A stretch of DNA of 8,592 nt from Desulfobacteraceae bacterium (lineage in GTDB: Bacteria; Desulfobacterota; Desulfobacteria; Desulfobacterales; Desulfosalsimonadaceae): contig SLGU01000237.1 in NCBI GenBank assembly GCA_007136525.1, forward strand, positions 1-8,592. The letters are read 5' to 3'. The stretch's first letter is position 1; the number at the start of each line of letters is the position of its first letter. The position numbers and the translations under genes are program-made. This document shows positions 1 to 4,965 of the stretch, in pieces. The notes beneath the pieces are model-generated. The model was given only the letters and a program-made list of their open reading frames with translations, made no database searches and had not been told where the DNA came from.

Positions 1-1
1 G

Positions 2-643
2 GCCGTTATCGGCGAACCCACAGATCTGGCCGTGTGCCTGAGCTGCTACGGGTACCTTGAAATCCAGGTGGCCGCCGCCGGCAAGCGGGTCCATGCCGCC
101 ATGGCAAAAAACCAAAACGCGACCGAGACACTCCTGCACACCATGCTCCGCATTTCGCACTTCCTGCGGGAGAACCACCCGGAGCTGGTGTATAATTTCC
201 GGGACCTGTATTCCTACCCGTCCGGATTTTCAACCCCGGACCGGTGCGAGGCCTGGCTGGACATTCATGCGCCAGCAAACGCGCCGCTGGGGGAAATCGT
301 CACGGCCATTGAGGAAGTGAGCATGGATACCGAAAACGGCCGGGACGTCATCGAACCGCTCTTCCACATAGAAACTATCGACGCGGGCTACGAACTGCCG
401 GAAAAAGGGCACCTGGTCAACAGCCTCCGGAAAACGTATGAAAGCCTCGCCATCGCCTGGCAGACCGGGGATTTCCAGAGCCATTCCGACGCCAATCAGC
501 TCTGGGGGGCGGGCATCAAGCCCGTGGTCTTAGGGCCGGGAAGCCTGGCCGAAGCCCATTCAACCGACGAGTCGATCGCCTTTGACCAGGTCCTGCGCGC
601 ATCCGAACTCTACCTTCACATGCTCCGCAGTTTCTTCGCTTAA
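2..643 (+). CDS. M20-family metallopeptidase/deacylase, C-terminal part (5' end outside the window)
   Basis: The open frame enters from the left edge and ends at TAA 641-643, giving about 213 visible residues; complete M20 enzymes are usually about 380-420, so roughly half is missing. The visible part starts with a GEPTD motif, typical of the junction leaving the first catalytic half. It continues through a GKRVHAAM segment, equivalent to the 'GKxAHxS' motif of the dimerisation (lid) domain. It ends with the second part of the catalytic domain: SDANQLWGAGIKPVVLGPG, then AEAHSTDE, whose His (codon 557-559) should be the conserved metal ligand. The family (ArgE/DapE/CPG2/aminoacylase) hydrolyses amide bonds of N-acylated amino acids or peptides with one or two zinc ions in the cytoplasm. 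The catalytic HxD and Glu-Glu residues lie upstream and cannot be checked, so I assign no substrate. No convincing terminator follows; the next gene has its own promoter. Confidence 0.85.
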   Translation, partial: AVIGEPTDLAVCLSCYGYLEIQVAAAGKRVHAAMAKNQNATETLLHTMLRISHFLRENHPELVYNFRDLYSYPSGFSTPDRCEAWLDIHAPANAPLGEIVTAIEEVSMDTENGRDVIEPLFHIETIDAGYELPEKGHLVNSLRKTYESLAIAWQTGDFQSHSDANQLWGAGIKPVVLGPGSLAEAHSTDESIAFDQVLRASELYLHMLRSFFA

Positions 644-685
644 CAATTTTTTGATTGAATCCTGCATCAATAATATTGAAAACGC

Positions 686-714
686 TTGACACACCCTCAA
701 GAAATACGTACAGT
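686..714 (+). promoter_or_regulatory. sigma70-like promoter of the yefM-yoeB operon
   Basis: A perfect -35 box TTGACA (686-691) is followed after 17 nt by TACAGT (709-714, 4 of 6 matches to TATAAT). Transcription would start near 721, giving a leader of about 20 nt that carries the strong Shine-Dalgarno sequence AGGGAGGTG (728-736) before the ATG at 741. The box positions are seen; activity is inferred. Confidence 0.6.
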
Positions 715-727
715 TTTCTGTACATAT
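704..727 (+). promoter_or_regulatory. palindromic operator, probably bound by YefM/YefM-YoeB
   Basis: GTACAG-TTTT-CTGTAC (708-723) is a perfect inverted repeat. With its flanks (ATAC...ATAT, one mismatch) it forms a 24-bp near-palindrome over the -10 box and the expected transcription start. It contains TGTACA (719-724) and CGTACA (707-712), 12 bp apart. TGTACA cores are the known recognition element in yefM-yoeB operators. Position and sequence together suggest autorepression by the antitoxin and its toxin complex. Confidence 0.6.
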
Positions 728-740
728 AGGGAGGTGCTTT

Positions 741-992
741 ATGAAAGCTATAACATATACCGCCGCGCGACAGAACCTTGCAAAAACCATGGAAGAAGTA
801 TGCCAGGATCATTCTCCGGTTATTGTAACCAAAAAGAAAGGCGAATCCGTCGTCATCATGTCCCTTGAGGATTATACGGCGCTTGAGGAAACCGCCTATC
901 TCCTCCGATCCCCCAGGAATACCCGGCGGCTGATCGAATCCATCGCCCAGCTCGAAGAAGGAAAAGGCAAAGAAAGGATGCTTATCGAGTGA
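741..992 (+). CDS. yefM: YefM-type antitoxin (Phd/YefM family)
   Basis: This is an 83-residue protein with the usual length and layout of YefM. The N-terminal DNA-binding/dimerisation fold starts [20 protein letters not shown], continues through the family core [26 protein letters not shown], and is followed by a charged C-terminal tail (from about residue 55) that would wrap the toxin. It neutralises the YoeB ribonuclease next door and represses the operon. The start is set by the strong Shine-Dalgarno sequence at 728-736. Its TGA overlaps the toxin start by four bases (GTGA, 989-992), which couples translation of toxin to antitoxin. The pair is visibly less GC-rich than the amylosucrase gene beside it, as expected for a mobile accessory module. 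Confidence 0.93.
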   Translation: MKAITYTAARQNLAKTMEEVCQDHSPVIVTKKKGESVVIMSLEDYTALEETAYLLRSPRNTRRLIESIAQLEEGKGKERMLIE

Positions 993-1243
993 AGTTGATT
1001 TTCTCAGACAAGGCTTGGGAGGATTATCTTTACTGGCAGAAAACCGATAAAAAAATCCTTCGCAGGATCAACAAGCTCATAAAAGAAATCCAACGCCATC
1101 CTTTTGATGGCATCGGAAAACCTGAACCCCTTAAACACGCATTGTCAGGTTACTGGTCCCGCCGGATAAACGACGAGCACAGACTCATTTATAAAGCCGG
1201 CGCAGACGCCATTTATATCGCCCAGGTACGCTATCATTATTGA
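989..1243 (+). CDS. yoeB: YoeB toxin, ribosome-dependent mRNA endoribonuclease (RelE superfamily)
   Basis: This 84-residue protein (GTG start) is collinear with E. coli YoeB over its whole length: [20 protein letters not shown] at the N-terminus, [17 protein letters not shown] in the middle and EHRLIY, then RYHY at the end. The residues required for catalysis in E. coli YoeB are all present at the same numbers: Glu46, Arg65, His83 and the terminal Tyr84. The toxin should therefore be active when released from YefM. It would cleave mRNA in the ribosomal A site and cause reversible growth arrest. The GTG start overlaps the antitoxin stop, which keeps toxin synthesis low and coupled. The gene runs convergently into the amylosucrase gene, leaving 35 bp between them. 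Confidence 0.95.
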   Translation: MKLIFSDKAWEDYLYWQKTDKKILRRINKLIKEIQRHPFDGIGKPEPLKHALSGYWSRRINDEHRLIYKAGADAIYIAQVRYHY

Positions 1244-1269
1244 CCAGGCAGGGGGTGGTTTCCCTGGTC
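1242..1269. terminator. possible hairpin between convergent genes (weak)
   Basis: GACCAGG (1242-1248) and CCTGGTC (1263-1269) can form a 7-bp perfect stem around a 14-nt loop, starting at the yoeB stop codon, in the 35-bp gap between convergent genes. No U-tract follows on either strand, so a classic intrinsic terminator is not supported. It may only slow polymerase or protect 3' ends. Confidence 0.25.
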
Positions 1270-1278
1270 GGCGAGGTT

Positions 1279-3246
1279 TCACCCGCCCAGGCATTCCAGC
1301 CAGGCATACTGGTGGCCGGCAAGATCGATGCCGTCGCCGCCGTTTTCAATGGCACGGCCGGTGATGCGGTCGACAAATTGAGTGGCGGACGTGGCCTGGT
1401 TCAGGGCCTCCTGGGTGACGTGGCGGGGAAACTCGGAAAAATTATTGAGCACAAGGATTTTCTGGGTGCCGTTTTCGCGGATAAAACCGAAAACATGGGG
1501 GTTTTGGGTGTCAACCACCGCCATCCCGGCGTTTCTGAAGGCAGGGATGGTCTTGCGCAGGTTGATCATGGTGACCAGCTCGTTGAAAAAACGCCATTCC
1601 AGCGCATCGGGGTCGAGCACACCCTGCCGGTTTTCCCATTTCTTTCTGGACCGGTGCACCCACCGGCTGTCATTGGCCCTGGCCGGGTCGGACAAGAAGG
1701 TATAGTCGTTTAACATCCCCCACTCGTCCCCCAGGTAGATCAGGGGAATCCCGCCGGCGCTGATCATGATGCTGCGCAGCAGGTTGATCCGCCGCACGGC
1801 CGCCTCCACAAGGACCGGGTCTTTTTGCGCCATGGCTTTTTCCAGACCGGCCAGGGATGCAAGCGTCCCGGATATGCGCAAATCACCGGTGTCCGGGTTG
1901 AACTGGAACGGCATGCCTGCGGCGAACGATCCGGGAAACTGCCCCGTGTAGAAGTCATTTAAAAACCGGCGGTGGGCCTCCGGGTCGATTCCCACCGCAA
2001 ACGCATCTGCGTCATCAAAGGTCCAGCCGATGTCATCATGGCAGCGCAGGTAGTTCACCCAGGCGCACTCCGGGTGTATGCGACTGCGATTTTTCATGGC
2101 ATGGGTCAGAAGGGTGACCTCCCGGGTGGCCAGTGACTCCCACAAAAGGGCCATGAGCAGGGGGTTGTAGGAAAGCTGGCACTCCTCGGGATGAATGTAG
2201 CGGATAACCTCGTCCGGGTGGACAATAGCCTCGGACTTGAAAAGCAGCGCAGGGGCGGCGATCCGTGCCAGGGCATTGAACGCCTGAATCAACTGGTGGG
2301 CTTCGGGCAGGTTTTCGCACGTCGTGCCCATGCGCTTCCAGGTGAACGCCACCGCGTCCAGCCGCAGTATATCGACCCCCACGTTTGCCAGAAACAGCAT
2401 TTCTTCGGCCATGGCGTGAAACACCGCCGGGTTCGCGTAGTTGAGGTCCCATTGGAAGCTGTTGAAAGTGGTCCAGACCCATTGGCCGGAAGCATCGTCA
2501 AACGTGAAGCTCCCGCGCCGCACATCGGGAAAGATGTCCCGCAGGTGCCGCTGGTAGCGGTCCACCACGCCCCGATCCTCGAACATGAGATAGAAGGCCT
2601 GGAATTCGGGATCACCCGATTTTGCCATCCGCGCCCACACATGTTCATCAGCGGTGTGGTTCATGACGAAGTCGAGGACCAGGGAAATGCCTTCGTCCCG
2701 GAGGATGTTGCTGAGCTCGGCCAGCTCCTCCATCGTGCCGATGTCCGGATGGATCGCCCGGTAGTCACTAACGGCATATCCCCCGTCGCTGTTTTCACGG
2801 GGAACGGCGAAAAGCGGCATGAGGTGCAGACAGGTCAGGCCCAGCTTCTTGAAATAACCGATGTGATCATAAAGACCGGCGAGATTCTTTGAAAACAGAT
2901 CTACGTAAAGAACCCCGCCGATCATTTTTTCGTCCTGGTACCAAAGAGGATCGGACTCCCGATCCCTGTCAACGGCCTTCAACCGTTCGGGCCGGTTTTT
3001 CCAGGCCCGAACCGCGGTGCGCATGATCTGTTCCAGGTGATAGTAAAAATCGTACTGCCATCCGTAAAGGCCCACCAGCAGCCGGAAAAGCCGGGGGAAA
3101 TGCACGTCCAGGCGGGCTTCAAAAGCCGTATACAAAGCGTCTGGTGGCACTACGGCTTCCTGCTGCAGCATTTCCGCGCGCATTGCCGGCTTCAGACGAT
3201 TTAGTGTTTTCGCGGCTTCCCTGGCGATCCAGTCCGAATGATGCAT
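1279..3246 (-). CDS. Amylosucrase (glycoside hydrolase family 13)
   Basis: This 655-residue protein matches amylosucrase (sucrose:alpha-1,4-glucan glucosyltransferase) along its whole length. An N-terminal helical domain (about 1-100) is followed by the (beta/alpha)8 barrel with its B and B' insertions and a C-terminal beta domain ending in WLECLGG. The conserved GH13 sites are visible: DFVMNH (His197), the nucleophile Asp297 in DILRLDAVAFTWKRMGT, the acid/base Glu339 in LFKSEAIVHP and the transition-state Asp404 in RCHDDIGWTF. The MGTTCENLPEAHQLIQAFNA and IPLIYLGDEWG stretches are very close to what I recall of Neisseria polysaccharea amylosucrase. The enzyme transfers glucose from sucrose to glycogen-like glucan and releases fructose, without needing a nucleotide sugar. 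There is no signal peptide, so it should act in the cytoplasm. The start lies 15 bp after the slyD stop, with a weak GGCGGA ribosome site, which indicates co-transcription. A related GH13 sucrose hydrolase cannot be fully excluded. Confidence 0.92.
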   Translation of the reverse strand: MHHSDWIAREAAKTLNRLKPAMRAEMLQQEAVVPPDALYTAFEARLDVHFPRLFRLLVGLYGWQYDFYYHLEQIMRTAVRAWKNRPERLKAVDRDRESDPLWYQDEKMIGGVLYVDLFSKNLAGLYDHIGYFKKLGLTCLHLMPLFAVPRENSDGGYAVSDYRAIHPDIGTMEELAELSNILRDEGISLVLDFVMNHTADEHVWARMAKSGDPEFQAFYLMFEDRGVVDRYQRHLRDIFPDVRRGSFTFDDASGQWVWTTFNSFQWDLNYANPAVFHAMAEEMLFLANVGVDILRLDAVAFTWKRMGTTCENLPEAHQLIQAFNALARIAAPALLFKSEAIVHPDEVIRYIHPEECQLSYNPLLMALLWESLATREVTLLTHAMKNRSRIHPECAWVNYLRCHDDIGWTFDDADAFAVGIDPEAHRRFLNDFYTGQFPGSFAAGMPFQFNPDTGDLRISGTLASLAGLEKAMAQKDPVLVEAAVRRINLLRSIMISAGGIPLIYLGDEWGMLNDYTFLSDPARANDSRWVHRSRKKWENRQGVLDPDALEWRFFNELVTMINLRKTIPAFRNAGMAVVDTQNPHVFGFIRENGTQKILVLNNFSEFPRHVTQEALNQATSATQFVDRITGRAIENGGDGIDLAGHQYAWLECLGG

Positions 3247-3261
3247 TAAAAATCCGCCCTA

Positions 3262-3789
3262 TCAGCAGCTGCAGCCGCCCGGGCCGTGTCCGTGACCATG
3301 TCCTTGGTGATCGGGACCACAGCCGCAGCCGCAACCCTGGGGCATCGGCTGTGTCGGCGTATCGCTGATGCCGATCACCTCGACCTCGAAGGTGAGCGAT
3401 TTTCCAGCGAGCGGGTGGTTCAGGTCCACCACGATTTTCTCATCGTCCGCCTCGGCGATAGTGGCCGGTATCTGTTGGCCGTCCGGTGTGTGAAGGCCGA
3501 TCATTTCGCCAACCTGAGGGTTCATTTCAGGCGGCACTTCGGACCTGGAAAAGGTATGAAGCTGGTTTTCGTCCCGCTGGCCGTAGGCCTCATCCGGTTC
3601 AAGGGTAAACACCTTTTTCTCCCGAAGCCCCATTCCCATCAAGGCGTCCTCAAAGCCCCTGATCACCTGCCCGCCACCCATCTGGACCTCCAGGGGTTGA
3701 CTGTTCTGACTGGAATCGAAAACTTCGCCGCCGTCCAGCCGGCCTTCGTAATCCACACTGACAAATTTGCCTGTTTCTACTTTTTCCAT
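3262..3789 (-). CDS. slyD: SlyD-like FKBP-type peptidyl-prolyl isomerase with metal-binding tail
   Basis: This 175-residue protein begins with the FKBP half-domain: VSVDYEGRLDGGEVFDSS, then GGGQVIRGFEDALMGM and FTLEPDEAYG. An insert-in-flap chaperone domain (about residues 70-120) follows, and the fold closes with the SlyD signature NHPLAGKSLTFEVEVIGI. The last ~25 residues form a Gly-rich tail with five Cys and four His (GCGCGCG...HGHGHG...CSC), suited to bind Ni2+, Zn2+ or Co2+. SlyD proteins speed prolyl isomerisation, act as chaperones and, in E. coli, deliver nickel with HypB for [NiFe] hydrogenase maturation. Its location next to a hydrogenase maturation protease fits that role, but the two units are divergent. 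The start is supported by AAAGGAG (complement of 3797-3803). It is the first gene of an operon with the amylosucrase. Confidence 0.93.
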   Translation of the reverse strand: MEKVETGKFVSVDYEGRLDGGEVFDSSQNSQPLEVQMGGGQVIRGFEDALMGMGLREKKVFTLEPDEAYGQRDENQLHTFSRSEVPPEMNPQVGEMIGLHTPDGQQIPATIAEADDEKIVVDLNHPLAGKSLTFEVEVIGISDTPTQPMPQGCGCGCGPDHQGHGHGHGPGGCSC

Positions 3790-3828
3790 GAAAAAACTCC
3801 TTTATTATTTTTGTTACCACGCTTTCCA

Positions 3829-3856
3829 ACACTATTCATCATGCGCCATAAGTCAA
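3829..3856 (-). promoter_or_regulatory. candidate promoter of the slyD-amylosucrase operon
   Basis: On the minus strand TTGACT (complement of 3851-3856) is separated by 16 nt from TAGTGT (complement of 3829-3834). The -35 box is good (5 of 6) and the -10 is poor (3 of 6). The predicted start near 3822 would give a leader of about 33 nt carrying the slyD ribosome-binding site. This is a sequence-only guess. Confidence 0.35.
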
Positions 3857-3942
3857 GTCGATTTTTGAATGAACCCGACGCCTTTCCTGCCGGGGCATCC
3901 AAACAGCAGCGTTTTGCCAAAAAAAGAAACAATCTGAATCAA

Positions 3943-4020
3943 TTGCGAATCAAAAAAACACATTTAAATAATTTTTATTGATTTTATATATATTATCGTT
4001 TATTTTCATGAACAGCGTTT
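3943..4020 (+). promoter_or_regulatory. AT-rich tract with a promoter candidate for the hydrogenase protease-hdrA-mvhD operon
   Basis: This stretch is far more AT-rich than its surroundings. It includes TTGATT (3978-3983) and, 17 nt later, TATTTT (4001-4006), each matching 4 of 6 consensus bases. A second possible pair is TTTAAA (3963-3968) with TATATA (3985-3990). Either would leave a leader of about 150-170 nt before the ATG at 4170. The part of the 380-base intergenic region from 3857 to 3942 shows no gene or motif that I can support. Confidence 0.4.
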
Positions 4021-4025
4021 TTATG

Positions 4026-4088
4026 GCACAATTTGCATAATATGCACAACAGGCACAGTCTTCCCAATGAACCACCCTGATTGCACAA
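4026..4088 (+). repeat. cluster of GCACAA repeats around a 13-bp palindrome (possible regulator binding sites)
   Basis: The hexamer GCACAA occurs at 4026-4031, 4044-4049 and 4083-4088, with a one-base variant GCACAG at 4053-4058. Between and overlapping the first two lies a perfect inverted repeat, TGCAT-AAT-ATGCA (4034-4046). This concentration in a short leader just upstream of an energy-metabolism operon suggests operator sites. No known regulator motif fits well enough to name. Confidence 0.35.
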
Positions 4089-4096
4089 CCTGACGC

Positions 4097-4141
4097 TTTG
4101 CCCGGTGCCGTCCGGCCCCCTTTCCGCTTCCAACGGGCAAA
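4097..4141 (+). repeat. 8-bp inverted repeat in the operon leader
   Basis: TTTGCCCG (4097-4104) and CGGGCAAA (4134-4141) are perfectly complementary and enclose a 29-nt GC- and pyrimidine-rich loop. The stem ends 16 nt before the probable Shine-Dalgarno sequence of the protease gene. No U-run follows, so it is not an ordinary terminator. It could be an mRNA leader structure or a coincidence. Confidence 0.3.
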
Positions 4142-4169
4142 AAGGGTGGAAATATTAGAAGGTGTGGAA

Positions 4170-4694
4170 ATGATGATCGAACCGATCCATTCCAAATCCC
4201 GCCTGATTTTCGGCTGCGGCAACCCGCTTTTCGGCGATGACGGATTCGGCCCTGCCGTCATCGAACACCTCGAAGCCCACCACCGGATACCGGAATACGC
4301 CGCGTGCACGGATGCGGGCACCGCCGTGCGCGACATGCTCTTCAATATCCTGCTGGCTGAAAAAAAACCCGACCAGATCATCATCGTCGACGCATCCCCG
4401 CAGCATGGAAAAGCCCCGGGCGAAATATCGGAGATTGACATTGATGCCATAGACCCCCGAAAAACCGCCGATTTCTCCCTTCACCAGTTTCCAACGACCA
4501 ACATGCTCAAGGAGCTCAAAACCTACACGGACGTGGATGTCCGTGTACTGGTAGTGCAGCCCGGCCACATTCCGGAAGAAATCAACCCCGGCCTTTCGCC
4601 GGCCGTCACGCGGGCAATCAATGACATGTGCGCCCATATAATGGATATCGTAAGAAGCGACATCACCCCAGGGAAGATCACGCAAAGGAGATGA
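4170..4694 (+). CDS. [NiFe]-hydrogenase maturation protease (HycI/HybD/FrhD peptidase family)
   Basis: This 174-residue protein would remove the C-terminal peptide of a [NiFe]-hydrogenase large subunit after nickel insertion, closing the active site. The family signature is clear: [15 protein letters not shown] (residues 14-28), IIIVDAS (70-76) and [12 protein letters not shown] (102-113). By comparison with HybD, the nickel-probing residues should be Asp24, Asp74 and His105, all present. I chose the ATG at 4170 because it is preceded by AGAAGGTG (4157-4164). A longer version from TTG 4098 adds an unconserved stretch; ATG 4173 is also possible. The stop codon lies one base before the next ATG (4696), and the next gene's ribosome-binding site lies inside this gene, so translation is coupled. 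The linkage to hdrA-mvhD suggests that it serves an Mvh/F420-type group 3 hydrogenase. Confidence 0.9.
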   Translation: MMIEPIHSKSRLIFGCGNPLFGDDGFGPAVIEHLEAHHRIPEYAACTDAGTAVRDMLFNILLAEKKPDQIIIVDASPQHGKAPGEISEIDIDAIDPRKTADFSLHQFPTTNMLKELKTYTDVDVRVLVVQPGHIPEEINPGLSPAVTRAINDMCAHIMDIVRSDITPGKITQRR

Positions 4695-4695
4695 T

Positions 4696-4962
4696 ATGAT
4701 TCAGTTTCGTGTCGGACGGCTTGCCGGGATGCTTGGTGTCCATCGAAACACCGTAAGCAATTGGATCAAAAGCGGGGCGCTCCCCGCAAGACCGCTTGCC
4801 GGAAAGCGATATACCATTGAAAAAGAATTGTTTATCCGTTTTCTTTTCTCACAGGGGGTCGAACCGGAAACGGCTGATCAGATCACGGGAACACGCGAAA
4901 CACTGTCGCCCCTGAAAGAAAAAATCCAATCCAAAACCCTCAAAATTGAAAAAGAGGTGCCC
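4696..4962 (+). CDS. MerR/excisionase-like helix-turn-helix segment, in frame with and unstopped before HdrA
   Basis: An ATG at 4696 follows a strong ribosome site, AAAGGAG (4684-4690), one base after the protease stop. It opens 89 codons that look like a small DNA-binding HTH_17/MerR-type domain: [20 protein letters not shown] (residues 7-26, the HTH itself), a turn with [15 protein letters not shown], then a helix [13 protein letters not shown] charged stretch of about 30 residues follows (from about residue 60). There is no stop codon in this frame before the hdrA ATG at 4963, so any ribosome starting here continues into HdrA and would make a 1106-residue HTH-HdrA protein if the UGA is read as selenocysteine. 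A free-standing HTH regulator would require a frameshift or an error in the sequence. It is given as a separate entry because hdrA has its own good start. Function as a regulator is inferred only from the fold. Confidence 0.7.
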
Positions 4963-4965
4963 ATG
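4953..4965 (+). promoter_or_regulatory. internal ribosome-binding site and start codon of hdrA
   Basis: AGAGGTG (4953-4959) lies at good spacing before ATG 4963. The protein from this ATG begins [17 protein letters not shown], the usual N-terminus for HdrA proteins of this form. This favours independent initiation of a canonical HdrA inside the longer open frame. Confidence 0.65.

Noticed and set aside
651..670. Terminator hairpin after the M20 peptidase gene (TTGAT ... ATCAA).
   Set aside because: The stem is only 5 AT-rich base pairs with a 10-nt loop and no U-tract after it.
2191..2892. Long plus-strand open frame antisense to the amylosucrase.
   Set aside because: It has no recognisable family features and lies wholly within a strongly conserved GH13 gene; GC-rich codon use explains the open antisense frame.
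4024..4037. Sigma54-like -24/-12 promoter (TGGCAC ... TTGC).
   Set aside because: Only 8 bases lie between the GG and GC elements; sigma54 promoters need 10, and this spacing is strictly kept.
4032..4049. Rex-type redox repressor site (TTGTG...CACAA) upstream of the operon.
   Set aside because: Only one half-site fits, and the inverted repeat is odd-length, centred on a base rather than between bases as in Rex operators.
4098..4169. An upstream TTG start for the hydrogenase protease (24 extra residues).
   Set aside because: The extra sequence is basic and unlike family N-termini, its codons overlap the leader inverted repeat, and a ribosome-binding site fits ATG 4170.
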